A stretch of DNA of 27,488 nt. It comes from JAHWKV01 sp040905365 (GTDB lineage Bacteria > Actinomycetota > CADDZG01 > JAHWKV01). The position numbers were made by a program, and so were the translations under genes. This document shows, piece by piece, positions 16,820 through 24,252 of this stretch. Each line of letters opens with the position of its first letter. Positions within the stretch are counted from its first letter, which is position 1. The stretch lies in the NCBI GenBank assembly GCA_040905365.1, contig JBBDRQ010000054.1, positions 1 through 27,488 of the forward strand, in the 5' to 3' direction. Under the pieces are notes generated by a model. That model had not been told where the DNA came from, did not search any database, and saw only the letters and a list, made by a program, of their open reading frames with translations.

Positions 16820-17014
16820 GTGTCTCAAGTCTGCGACGTTTGCGGCAAGTCGCCGCGGTTCGGTAAATCGATTAGCCACTCTCACCGGCGGACCAACCGC
16901 AGGTGGACGCCCAACATCCAGACGGTGCGCACGGTGGTGTCGGGAACCCCTACCAAGTTGAAAGTGTGCGCCTCCTGCATCTCGGCCAACAAAGTCCCTC
17001 GCGCTCTTAGATAG
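16820..17014 (+). CDS. rpmB: 50S ribosomal protein L28 (zinc-binding form)
   Basis: A 64-residue L28 opening MSQVCDVCGKSPRFGKSISH and continuing with HRRTNRRWTPNIQ. Cysteines C5, C8, C50 and C53 form the zinc site, so this is the C+ form. The start is GTG at 16820, with a strong Shine-Dalgarno (AAGGAG at 16809-16814). It is divergent from recG, as in many actinobacteria. It is followed after nine bases by the DUF1469-like gene and probably shares its transcript. Confidence 0.97.
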   Translation: MSQVCDVCGKSPRFGKSISHSHRRTNRRWTPNIQTVRTVVSGTPTKLKVCASCISANKVPRALR

Positions 17015-17023
17015 GACGCCCCA

Positions 17024-17500
17024 TTGAAGGTAGACGATTCGGAAAACCCTCAGACCGACGAACTCTCCGACTCGTTAGCCGGCTCCATTCACGGGCTTAG
17101 CGACAACGCGAAGACCGCGGGTGACCTTTTTTCCGGCATAACCGAAGACGTTTCCAGGCTGGTCCGGCTGGAGATCGAACTGGCCAAACAGGAATTCATC
17201 GAGATCGCCCGGCCCAAGGCGTTGGCGGCCGGTCTGGGTCTGGTGGGGCTGGTCCTGGCCCTGTTCATCGTTCCATTCCTGCTGCTGACGGTCTTTGAGA
17301 TATTCGACGTGTTTATGCCGCGCTGGCTCGCCGCGCTGGTGACCACGCTGCTGCTGGCCGCCGGCAGCGCCGGGCTGTTCTTCTTCGCGAAAACCAAGAT
17401 CGAAGGCAGCTTCAAGCCGGAGCGGACCATCAACTCGCTCAGCGAAACCATGCGCTCACTAAAGGAGAGCCTGTCATGGCCAAATCGCACGAAGAGATAG
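17024..17500 (+). CDS. DUF1469/phage-holin-family-like membrane protein
   Basis: A 158-residue protein of the actinobacterial 'phage holin family' (DUF1469), which despite the name is a chromosomal membrane protein of unknown function. A soluble N-terminus carries the typical helix SRLVRLEIELAKQE at 44-57. Two membrane segments (about 66-93 and 101-121) are followed by a cytoplasmic tail. It uses a TTG start at 17024, forced by the preceding in-frame rpmB stop region, with AGGA seven bases upstream. Its last 25 bases overlap the next gene. DUF1469 and DUF3618 proteins are commonly encoded as a pair, suggesting joint action at the membrane. Confidence 0.82.
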   Translation: MKVDDSENPQTDELSDSLAGSIHGLSDNAKTAGDLFSGITEDVSRLVRLEIELAKQEFIEIARPKALAAGLGLVGLVLALFIVPFLLLTVFEIFDVFMPRWLAALVTTLLLAAGSAGLFFFAKTKIEGSFKPERTINSLSETMRSLKESLSWPNRTKR

Positions 17501-17715
17501 AGCTGGAGATCAAAAAGGCCCGCCACGCGCTGGCCGAAAAGGTTGACGCCCTGGCCGAGGAGGTCAACGAGACGGCCGAGGTCGTGCGGCGCGAGACGGA
17601 GAACGTCAAAGACAAGGTCGAGGAAGCCAAAGGCGCAGCTGTCAAAGTGGTAGCCGTCGCTTTCGCGGCGACGGTCGGGATCCTGGTGCTCAGAAGAGCG
17701 TTCAGGAAACGCTAG
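17476..17715 (+). CDS. DUF3618-like small membrane-anchored coiled-coil protein
   Basis: A 79-residue protein. An amphipathic, charged helix (residues 4-53, rich in Glu/Lys with EIELEIKKARHALAEKVDAL) is followed by one membrane helix near 56-73 and a basic end (RRAFRKR). This matches the DUF3618 layout, in which an R/K-x2-L-x4-D-L element precedes a C-terminal membrane helix. GGAG lies upstream of the ATG, inside the end of the preceding gene. The stop overlaps thiD on the other strand by 14 bases. Function unknown. Confidence 0.78.
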   Translation: MAKSHEEIELEIKKARHALAEKVDALAEEVNETAEVVRRETENVKDKVEEAKGAAVKVVAVAFAATVGILVLRRAFRKR

Positions 17716-18526
17716 ACCGCATCGTCGAGTTCCAGCCGTGGTTAGTCGGTCCGTGGCCGCTACCTAGATCCAACCCGTAGCGCAACGCCCCGGTTATGTA
17801 GGCCTTGGCGCTTCTGACCGATTCCTCGACCGAGACCCCCTTGGCCAGGTAAGCGGCGATAGCCGCCGACAGCGTACAGCCGGTTCCGTGAGTGTTCCCG
17901 GTATCGATTCTCTCCGACGAGATTTCCACATAAGACTCACCGTCGAACAACACGTCGGTCGCGGCCTCGCTCAGGTGGCCGCCTTTGACCAGCACGTAGC
18001 TAGGACCCATATCGTGCAGCACCCGCGCGGCCTTCCTCATTTGGTCGAGGTTGCCCACGTCGGTCCCGCTCAGCGCAGCCGCTTCATGCAGGTTCGGAGT
18101 AACCACCGTGCACAGAGGCAGCAGCCGCGTCTTGAGCGCATCCAGGCTGTCTTCGGACAGCAGCGCGTGGCCGCTTTTGGAAATGAACACCGGATCCACC
18201 ACCAGGTTGGTAATGCCGAAATCCGTTACGGCTTTAGAGACCACTTGGACAATCGACCGGCTGGCGAGCATGCCGGTCTTGGCGGCTAGGGGCGGGATGT
18301 CCTCGCAAACCTCGCGCATTTGCTCCCTCACGAACCACGGCGGCACCCCCTGTACGGCGGACACCCCCTGGGTGTTTTGGGCCGTCAGTGCCGTTATGGC
18401 GCTCATCCCGTACACTCCGCACGCCAAGAAGGTCTTCAGGTCCGCCTGGACGCCCGCGCCGCCGGACGGGTCGGAGCCGGCAATGGTAAAAGCGGTTGGG
18501 ACTTTCAAACGCGCAGGTGATCCCAT
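17702..18526 (-). CDS. thiD: Hydroxymethylpyrimidine/phosphomethylpyrimidine kinase ThiD
   Basis: Phosphorylates HMP and HMP-P for thiamine synthesis; a ribokinase-family fold of 274 residues. Seen: N-terminal AFTIAGSDPSGGAGVQADLK (HMP site) at 12-31, the central VVDPVFISKSGHALL, and the ATP/anion-hole motif DTGNTHGTGCTLSAAIAAYL near 218-237. Its ATG has GGAGGCG upstream and overlaps the end of thiL by 22 bases, so the two thiamine kinases are co-translated. Salvage use of HMP is possible, because no thiC or thiE is in the window. Confidence 0.96.
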   Translation of the reverse strand: MGSPARLKVPTAFTIAGSDPSGGAGVQADLKTFLACGVYGMSAITALTAQNTQGVSAVQGVPPWFVREQMREVCEDIPPLAAKTGMLASRSIVQVVSKAVTDFGITNLVVDPVFISKSGHALLSEDSLDALKTRLLPLCTVVTPNLHEAAALSGTDVGNLDQMRKAARVLHDMGPSYVLVKGGHLSEAATDVLFDGESYVEISSERIDTGNTHGTGCTLSAAIAAYLAKGVSVEESVRSAKAYITGALRYGLDLGSGHGPTNHGWNSTMRSSVS

Positions 18527-19479
18527 CCGGGCGCCTCCAGCGGGGTCTCGCCGCTCTCCAGCAGCAGCACCCGGCCCCGGTCCGCCTCCACGATTTCACC
18601 CACCTTGGTGACCGGAGTCCCGGTGGCTTCAGTGACCGCGGCGAACGCCTTCTCGCACCGGTCGGCGGGAATCGTAAAGCACAGTTCGTAATCTTCACCG
18701 CCGGACAGGCCTAGTTCCAGCGCGCTGCGCCCCAGCTCCAGCTCCGCAAGATCGGCCAGCGGCAACTCACCTGCCTGAACCAGCACGCCCACGTCCGACT
18801 CATGGCAAATGTGGCCGAGATCGGCACAAAACCCATCGGAAACATCGATCATTGCGCTCGGCAGATGGCGCCTTAGCACCTCCACCTCTTTGACGCGAGG
18901 CGTCGGGCGAAGGTGCGCCTTCAACAGATCCAGGCGGCTGCGATCCTCGCGCCTCATTAACTCCAGACCCGCAGCAGAAGCGCCCAGCCGGCCCGTGACG
19001 CAAACCGCGTCGCCCACTCGGGCCCCGGATCGCTCAATCGACAGCCGGCCGGCCGGATTGCCCAGAAGGGCCACCGAGATGACGATCTGTGGGCAGCGCG
19101 AAAGATCTCCACCGACCACCGCCATGTCGAACTCGGTGCAGAATTCCTTCATACCCGAGTACAGGGCCTCGACCCACTCGACGTCAAGCCCCGGGCTCAG
19201 CCCGAGGCCTACCACCGCCCGGCGCGGAATCCCTCCCATGGACGCGACGTCACTGGCATTGACGGCCAGGGACTTGTAGCCGAGGTCCTCCGGACCGGTA
19301 AAGCGCGTGTCGAAGTGGACGCCCTCGACCATCAGATCCGTAGTGAGGAAAATCGTCCCGGCAGGAGCGCGCAGAATCGCAGCATCGTCGCCGATCCAGG
19401 TCTCGCCCTCCCCCGGCTCGCCCAGGATCTTGGAGATCCGGTCGATCAAACCAAATTCGCCTACAGTGCTCAGGTCCAC
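18505..19479 (-). CDS. thiL: Thiamine-monophosphate kinase ThiL
   Basis: Makes thiamine pyrophosphate from thiamine monophosphate and ATP. 324 residues of the PurM/AIR-synthase fold: N-terminal GEFGLIDRI, metal/ATP motifs IGDDAAIL and DLMVEGVHF, then SDVASMGG, VVGGDLSRC and DVSDGFCADLGHI. The start is GTG at 19479, with GGAG seven bases upstream. thiL leads the thiL-thiD unit. Upstream, between it and pckG, lies a three-arm repeat able to fold in two ways (19491-19540). I looked for a TPP riboswitch there and saw none. Confidence 0.96.
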   Translation of the reverse strand: MDLSTVGEFGLIDRISKILGEPGEGETWIGDDAAILRAPAGTIFLTTDLMVEGVHFDTRFTGPEDLGYKSLAVNASDVASMGGIPRRAVVGLGLSPGLDVEWVEALYSGMKEFCTEFDMAVVGGDLSRCPQIVISVALLGNPAGRLSIERSGARVGDAVCVTGRLGASAAGLELMRREDRSRLDLLKAHLRPTPRVKEVEVLRRHLPSAMIDVSDGFCADLGHICHESDVGVLVQAGELPLADLAELELGRSALELGLSGGEDYELCFTIPADRCEKAFAAVTEATGTPVTKVGEIVEADRGRVLLLESGETPLEAPGWDHLRV

Positions 19480-19490
19480 CTAAAAGCTCC

Positions 19491-19540
19491 CGTCCGGCTG
19501 ATCCTAAGCAGCCGGACGGCCTTGGGGCGGTCCGGCTGCT
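19491..19540 (-). repeat. Three-arm inverted repeat able to form two alternative hairpins (pckG end / thiL leader)
   Basis: Three copies of one GC-rich arm occur in alternating orientation: 19530-19540 pairs with 19507-19517 over 11 bases (12-base loop), and 19509-19518 pairs with 19491-19500 over 10 bases (8-base loop). The middle arm can only pair with one at a time. The first hairpin begins ten bases after the pckG stop and is probably its terminator (no U-run). The second ends directly against the thiL Shine-Dalgarno. Confidence 0.6.
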
Positions 19541-19549
19541 CTCAGATTC

Positions 19550-21358
19550 CTAACCGAGCTCCTTTTGCAGCTTAGTCAACTCATCACCGAGCTCACTAGG
19601 CACCCGGTCCCCAAGCTTGCCGTAATGCTCTTGAATCGAGGGAATCTCACCCTTCCAGTCCTCGGCGTCGACCTCTAGCAACTGGGACAGGGTCTCGTCG
19701 GTCACTCCCTGAAGGCCCTCTGTGTTCAAGCTGCCGGGCGCCGGTACCCGCCCCAAGGGGGTCTCCACCGCGTCGGCCTTTCCGTTGATCCGCTCGCAGA
19801 CCCAGGCCAGTACCCGGCTGTTCTCGCCGAATCCTGGCCACAGGAACTTGCCCTCGAGGCTCTTGCGGAACCAATTTACGTAGTACAGCTTCGGAAGCTT
19901 ACTTTGGTCGCCTTGGGTTCCGATTCCCAGCCAGTGAGCCAGGTAGTCGCCCATGTTGTAGCCGCAGAACGGCAGCATGGCGAACGGATCCCGGCGTACC
20001 TTACCGACTGCTCCGGCCTGGGCTGCCGTGGTCTCCGAGGCCATGATCGAGCCCAGGAACACGCCGTGCTGCCAGTCCCGAGCCTCCGTGACCAGCGGCA
20101 CCACCGACGCGCGGCGGCCGCCGAACAGCATGGCCGAGATCGGCACACCGGCCGGGTCCTCCCACTCGGGAGCTATGACCGGGCACTGCGCCGCCGGGCA
20201 GGTAAACCGGGCGTTGGGGTGCGACGAAGGAGTGTCGCTGCCGGGCGTCCAAGAGTTGCCCCGCCAGTCGGTCAGGTGAGAAGGAGTGTCGTCGGTCATC
20301 TCCTCCCACCACACGTCGCCGTCGTCGGTCAGCGCGGTGTTGGTAAACAGCGAATTACTTTCCAGCGTGCGCATCGCGTTGTAGTTGGTGGAGTCCGACG
20401 TCCCGGGGGCCACACCAAAGAACCCCGACTCGGGGTTGATCGCGTACAGGCGGCCGTCCGAGCCGAACTTCAGCCAGCAAATGTCGTCGCCAAGCGTCTC
20501 GACTTTCCAGCCCGGCAGGGTCGGAATCAGCATGGCCAGGTTGGTCTTGCCGCACGCTGACGGGAAGGCGCCGGTGATGTATTTGACGTCTCCCTCAGGC
20601 GAGGTGACCTTGACAATCAGCATGTGCTCGGCCAGCCAGCCGTCGTCACGAGCCATGATGGAGGCGATCCGCAGCGCGAAGCACTTCTTGCCCAGCAGCG
20701 CGTTTCCGCCGTACCCAGATCCGAAGGACCAGATCTCCCGGGTTTCAGGGAAGTGAACGATGTACTTGTTCTCCGCGTTACAGGGCCAGCTTACGTCCTG
20801 CTCGCCAGGCTCCAGCGGGGCGCCGACCGAGTGCAGGCACGGGACGAATTCGCCCTCGGCACCCAGCACGTCCAGCGCCTTGACCCCCATGCGGGTCATG
20901 ATCCGCATGCTGACTGCCACATAGGGCGAATCGGTTACCTCGACGCCGATGTGGGAGATCGGGGAACCGAGCGGGCCCATCGAGAACGGAACCACGTACA
21001 TGGTCCGCCCCTGCATGCAGCCTCTGTACAGGTCCGTCATCGTCGCACGCATCTCGCCGGCGTCCCGCCAGTTGTTGGTCGGACCGGCGTCGTCCTCGTC
21101 CTTGGAGCAGATGAAGGTACGGTCCTCTACCCGGGCGACATCCCGCGGGTCGGATGCAGCCCAGTAGCTGTTGGGGCGCTTCGCTTCGTCGAGCTTGGTG
21201 AAGGTTCCTGCGGCGACCAGCTTCTGGCACAAGCGCTCGTACTCCTCAGCGGACCCGTCGCACCAATAAACCTCGTCCGGAGTGGTCAACGCCGCAATCT
21301 CATCCACCCAGGCCCTCAATCCCGTATGGGTGGTCAGCGTCGTAGCAGTGTCCGCCAT
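19550..21358 (-). CDS. pckG: Phosphoenolpyruvate carboxykinase (GTP)
   Basis: Converts oxaloacetate and GTP to PEP, CO2 and GDP, linking the TCA cycle with gluconeogenesis. It has 602 residues, the usual length of the GTP-dependent family. Seen: substrate-binding region with YRGCMQGRTMYVVPFSMGP at 111-129, the P-loop and active-site cysteine in GAFPSACGKTN at 263-273 (C269), metal site ETLGDDICW, and nucleotide-binding GVFLGSIMASETTAA. I place the start at the ATG at 21358 (GGAG upstream) rather than the preceding TTG at 21361. It is a single-gene unit, with a palindrome at 21380-21397 just upstream that may be an operator. Confidence 0.97.
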   Translation of the reverse strand: MADTATTLTTHTGLRAWVDEIAALTTPDEVYWCDGSAEEYERLCQKLVAAGTFTKLDEAKRPNSYWAASDPRDVARVEDRTFICSKDEDDAGPTNNWRDAGEMRATMTDLYRGCMQGRTMYVVPFSMGPLGSPISHIGVEVTDSPYVAVSMRIMTRMGVKALDVLGAEGEFVPCLHSVGAPLEPGEQDVSWPCNAENKYIVHFPETREIWSFGSGYGGNALLGKKCFALRIASIMARDDGWLAEHMLIVKVTSPEGDVKYITGAFPSACGKTNLAMLIPTLPGWKVETLGDDICWLKFGSDGRLYAINPESGFFGVAPGTSDSTNYNAMRTLESNSLFTNTALTDDGDVWWEEMTDDTPSHLTDWRGNSWTPGSDTPSSHPNARFTCPAAQCPVIAPEWEDPAGVPISAMLFGGRRASVVPLVTEARDWQHGVFLGSIMASETTAAQAGAVGKVRRDPFAMLPFCGYNMGDYLAHWLGIGTQGDQSKLPKLYYVNWFRKSLEGKFLWPGFGENSRVLAWVCERINGKADAVETPLGRVPAPGSLNTEGLQGVTDETLSQLLEVDAEDWKGEIPSIQEHYGKLGDRVPSELGDELTKLQKELG

Positions 21359-21379
21359 CAAATCTCCGTTCCTCTGGGG

Positions 21380-21397
21380 GCCCTTACCGGTAGGGGC
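21380..21397. promoter_or_regulatory. 18-bp near-perfect palindrome upstream of pckG, candidate operator
   Basis: GCCCTTACCGGTAGGGGC reads as its own reverse complement except for one base pair, centred on TACCGGTA, 22 bases before the pckG ATG. With no loop it suits a dimeric DNA-binding protein better than an RNA hairpin. The regulator is unknown. Confidence 0.4.
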
Positions 21398-21466
21398 TGC
21401 GCCACAGGATCAGCGCACGGGCCCAAGCTTTGCACATCACTCTCCCTCTAAGCGGGGCCGGCAAGT

Positions 21467-21472
21467 TAGGAT
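21467..21472 (+). promoter_or_regulatory. Weak candidate -10 box for the RAM-domain gene
   Basis: TAGGAT lies 34 bases before the GTG at 21507. On the opposite strand the same spot (21469-21474) reads TATCCT, which could serve pckG. Low confidence for both. Confidence 0.25.
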
Positions 21473-21506
21473 ATCGGCCACTCCAAGTCGAGGGAAAGGT
21501 GACTCA

Positions 21507-21743
21507 GTGGTGGTGCAAGCTTACATCCTGATACAAACCGAGGTCGGCAAGGCCGCCCAGGTGGCACGCGAGGTGGCGGAGATTCCGGGTGTCACGGCCG
21601 CTGAGGACGTGACGGGCCCCTATGACGTCATCGTTCAAGCCGAGGCCAACACGGTCGACGACCTTGGCAAACTGGTGGTCGCAAAGATCCAGGCAGCACA
21701 AGGCATCACCCGAACCCTGACCTGCCCGGTGGTGCACCTGTAA
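21507..21743 (+). CDS. Stand-alone Lrp/AsnC ligand-binding (RAM) domain protein
   Basis: About 78 residues forming only the RAM effector-binding domain of Lrp/AsnC regulators, with no helix-turn-helix. Seen: the beta-alpha-beta pattern VVQAYILIQTEVGKAAQVA, the conserved turn GVTAAEDVTGPYDVIVQ, and an end TLTCPVVHL. Such proteins form dimers and larger rings and may bind amino acids or partner proteins; the target here is unknown. Three consecutive GTG codons (21507-21515) could each start translation. I chose the first, because GGTGA lies about five bases before it. It is divergent from pckG; the 76 bases to the ddl end hold nothing I recognise. Confidence 0.85.
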   Translation: MVVQAYILIQTEVGKAAQVAREVAEIPGVTAAEDVTGPYDVIVQAEANTVDDLGKLVVAKIQAAQGITRTLTCPVVHL

Positions 21744-21819
21744 AGGGCGGGGCTCGGGCCAGGTGTAACTGTCGTGCGGGATCGATGGGGTTCGTGCGCG
21801 CCGTCGTCGGATCCGGTCG

Positions 21820-22896
21820 TTAGCCGGTCCTCCAGGAGTAGCGCTCGAAAGCCAGTGCGATGAGCCTGTCTAAAAGCTCCGGATAGCTAAGTCCGCTCTT
21901 TGCCCACAGCTTGGGGAACATGCTGATCTCGGTAAACCCGGGCATAGTGTTGATCTCATTGATCAAGACTCCCCGTCCGGGCTCCTCGTAGAAAAAGTCG
22001 ACCCGAGCCAGTCCCGCGGCCTCTACCGCCTCAAAGCCCTTCAGGGAGAGCGCTCGGATGGTTTCGGATACGCTCTCGGGCAGTTCGGCCGGGGCTATGG
22101 TCTGCGATGCTGAGTCCGAATACTTCGCCTCGTAGTCGTAGAACGCGCGGGCGGCCACGATCTCGCCGCACACGCTGGCCTCGGGTTGGTCGTTGCCGAG
22201 CACCGCGCACTCGATCTCCCTGCCTGCAATGTTTTCCTCCACCACCACCTTGCGGTCGTAGCCGAACGCCTCCGCGATGCCCGCCTCGAGCTCGGCGCGG
22301 TCGGCACAGCGGGAGATCCCGACCGACGAACCCAGGTTGGCCGGCTTGGTGAAGGCGGGGAAACCCAAAGCGCACGCCCGTTCCACGCAGTCGCCCCGCC
22401 GCAGGTCCCAGTCGCGGCGCCTAATCACCAAGTAATCGGCTTGCGGAATACCTGCAGCGGTAAAGACTGTCTTCATCAACGCTTTGTCCATCCCTACCGC
22501 AGAGCCCAGCACCCCCGAGCCCACGTATGGACAGTCGGTGAGCTCCAGCATTCCCTGCACCGTGCCGTCCTCGCCGAAGGGACCGTGCAACACGGGAAAC
22601 ACCACATCCAGGCCCAGGTCCGGCGTCTGGCCTGCAGCCTCACCTGAGAAACCCCCAAATATACCCAAGGGCGCGCCTTCAGCCACAAACCGTCCTTCGG
22701 GTATCTCCAACCGGCCGCCGGACAGCGCCGCCTGAGAGCAGGCCGGCAACACCCACAGTCCGGTACGGGTGATGCCGATGGGCACTGCGGTGTAGCGGTC
22801 GGCGTCCAGCGCCGCCGCCACATGGCGGGCGGAAACGCAAGATACGTCGTGCTCGCCGGAGCGTCCGCCGAACAGAATCCCTACCCGCGTCTTCAT
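21820..22896 (-). CDS. ddl: D-alanine--D-alanine ligase
   Basis: Joins two D-alanines for peptidoglycan precursor synthesis; 358 residues of ATP-grasp fold. Seen: N-terminal VGILFGGRSGEHDVS (E15), HGPFGEDGTVQG at 104-115, ATP-binding KPANLGSSVGISR at 184-196, central VVVEENIAGREIECAVLGN, and the metal-binding C-terminus INEINTMPGFT. The ATG at 22896 is 29 bases after the stop of the FrhB-like gene, so the two may share a transcript. The usual gpsA neighbour of actinobacterial ddl is absent here. Confidence 0.97.
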   Translation of the reverse strand: MKTRVGILFGGRSGEHDVSCVSARHVAAALDADRYTAVPIGITRTGLWVLPACSQAALSGGRLEIPEGRFVAEGAPLGIFGGFSGEAAGQTPDLGLDVVFPVLHGPFGEDGTVQGMLELTDCPYVGSGVLGSAVGMDKALMKTVFTAAGIPQADYLVIRRRDWDLRRGDCVERACALGFPAFTKPANLGSSVGISRCADRAELEAGIAEAFGYDRKVVVEENIAGREIECAVLGNDQPEASVCGEIVAARAFYDYEAKYSDSASQTIAPAELPESVSETIRALSLKGFEAVEAAGLARVDFFYEEPGRGVLINEINTMPGFTEISMFPKLWAKSGLSYPELLDRLIALAFERYSWRTG

Positions 22897-22925
22897 CGGC
22901 GCTGCCTACCTTGGATAACGCCCGG

Positions 22926-24191
22926 TCAGGCCGTGGTGTTTTTGGACTCGGACTTGGACTCTTTGGACTCGGGCTTCTCGGTCCCTTCACCGTCGCCGGC
23001 GTACTTCTCCACGTACTCGCGCCGCACCCGGTCCAGAGTCGCCTTGACCGGCCACCGGCCCGCGGCGTGCGATTCCATCTCCCCGGTACGACGGCGCTGC
23101 TTCTTGGCCAGGACCTCCAGCACCCGTAGACCCTCCGGGTCCTCCTTGGTGTCCTTGGTCTCGATGATGCCGGCCTCCACCGCCCGCTTCCACACGTCCA
23201 AGCCGTACTCACTGCGGATCAGGCACATGGTCCAACCCGACATTCCAATACCTCCGAAAGAGATGTCGGCGTGCTCGGCCGAAAAATCGGGGCAGTGGTG
23301 GCACCATTCGTTGGCATAGGGCTTGCACTCGGCCAGCGGAATCTGCACATCGGTGCCGTCGACAAGGGTCACGTAGACATCGCCTTTGACGTTGACTTTC
23401 ACAACATCGTCGACGTTCACTCCATAGCGGTCCTGCACGATGTCGTAGATGAACTCCTTGTACTTGAAAGTCTCGTTGCACATAAGGCCCGCGACAAACT
23501 TAGTCATCTTCGCCCACCGCTTCACGCCTTGCGCAGCCATTTCCCGTATAGCGGTGGATTCACAGGACACCCCGACCACGGCCACTTTCTTGAGTTTTAG
23601 TTCGGCCGCTTCCTTCAAGGCCAGCGGAGTCGAGCAGTACGTGTACCGGGACCCGGCAGCTTTCAAAAGATCTTCCCGGCTTCGGGCCACGAACGGCTCG
23701 TCAAACCAGGGCATGTCGTCGCGGGGTCTGGCTGTGCAGGCCCCGTCAAGTTCCCCGTTTTCGATCATCCAGGACAAGAGCGAAGTGACTACCCCCCCGT
23801 CCTGGCCGACCTTGCGCACGTCGTCGCTTGCAGTGCGGCCGAGCCACATCTCCCGGCACTGGCCGTAGGGTTCGCTGGGGTGCTTGCGCCGCCGGCCGAA
23901 CAGCAAATCTTCGACCTTCTCCAGGGCGGGCTCCAGCCGCAGGCACGCCATGGCGCACAGCGAGCAGCCCTCTTCGCCGTGAATACAGTTGTGGGGGCCC
24001 AGCTCCTCTTCTATGTGCCTCGGACGGAAGTCTTGCATCTCGATCACGTGGTGAGGGCAGGCCACTACGCAAGCCGAACAGCCCACACAGACCTCAGTTT
24101 CGACGATCTCTGCATCGAGATGCTTCCAGTGCTTGCGCTCGGGACCGGCATTCCAGTGTTTCTGCTTGGCTCCAGCCTCTGGAGTTGCCAC
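22926..24191 (-). CDS. FrhB/FdhB-family iron-sulfur flavoprotein (coenzyme F420 hydrogenase/dehydrogenase beta-subunit-like)
   Basis: A 421-residue member of the FrhB family, whose characterised members use FAD and [4Fe-4S] to pass electrons to or from coenzyme F420 (plant relatives reduce chlorophyll derivatives). Two cysteine clusters lie at the N-terminus: CVGCSACVVACP (C35, C38, C41, C45) and CIHGEEGCSLCAMACLR (C69, C76, C79, C83). The FrhB N-domain follows with GQDGGVVTSLLSWMI, then GVSCESTAIREM, and the C-domain has WCHHCPDFSAEHADISFGGIG. The tail (about 400-421) is a Lys/Glu/Ser repeat. The GTG start at 24191 has GGAGG seven bases upstream. It is back to back with fbiD, which supports F420 as a partner, but the substrate is unknown. 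No hydrogenase, formate dehydrogenase or other catalytic subunit is adjacent. Confidence 0.85.
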   Translation of the reverse strand: MATPEAGAKQKHWNAGPERKHWKHLDAEIVETEVCVGCSACVVACPHHVIEMQDFRPRHIEEELGPHNCIHGEEGCSLCAMACLRLEPALEKVEDLLFGRRRKHPSEPYGQCREMWLGRTASDDVRKVGQDGGVVTSLLSWMIENGELDGACTARPRDDMPWFDEPFVARSREDLLKAAGSRYTYCSTPLALKEAAELKLKKVAVVGVSCESTAIREMAAQGVKRWAKMTKFVAGLMCNETFKYKEFIYDIVQDRYGVNVDDVVKVNVKGDVYVTLVDGTDVQIPLAECKPYANEWCHHCPDFSAEHADISFGGIGMSGWTMCLIRSEYGLDVWKRAVEAGIIETKDTKEDPEGLRVLEVLAKKQRRRTGEMESHAAGRWPVKATLDRVRREYVEKYAGDGEGTEKPESKESKSESKNTTA

Positions 24192-24235
24192 TATCTAACC
24201 TCCAACCTGTCTCGGTAACCTCCGCCGTGGCCGAG

Positions 24236-24241
24236 AGTATA
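24236..24241 (-). promoter_or_regulatory. Predicted -10 box for the FrhB-like gene
   Basis: The minus-strand hexamer TATACT predicts a start near 24229 and a leader of about 38 bases with the GGAGG site. It overlaps by two bases the -10 box of fbiD on the other strand. Confidence 0.45.
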
Positions 24242-24245
24242 AGCT
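24240..24245 (+). promoter_or_regulatory. Predicted leaderless -10 box for fbiD
   Basis: TAAGCT is followed by exactly seven bases and the GTG at 24253, with no Shine-Dalgarno: the leaderless geometry seen elsewhere in the window. Confidence 0.5.
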
Positions 24246-24252
24246 GCGCGGC

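Noticed and set aside
17024..17500. Phage origin of the 'holin' gene
   Set aside because: The DUF1469 holin label is a family name; the gene is cotranscribed with rpmB and paired with a DUF3618 gene, with no phage genes nearby.
19480..19549. TPP riboswitch before thiL
   Set aside because: The 70-base gap is too short for the full aptamer and I see none of its conserved CTGAGA or ACCTGA elements, only the three-arm repeat.
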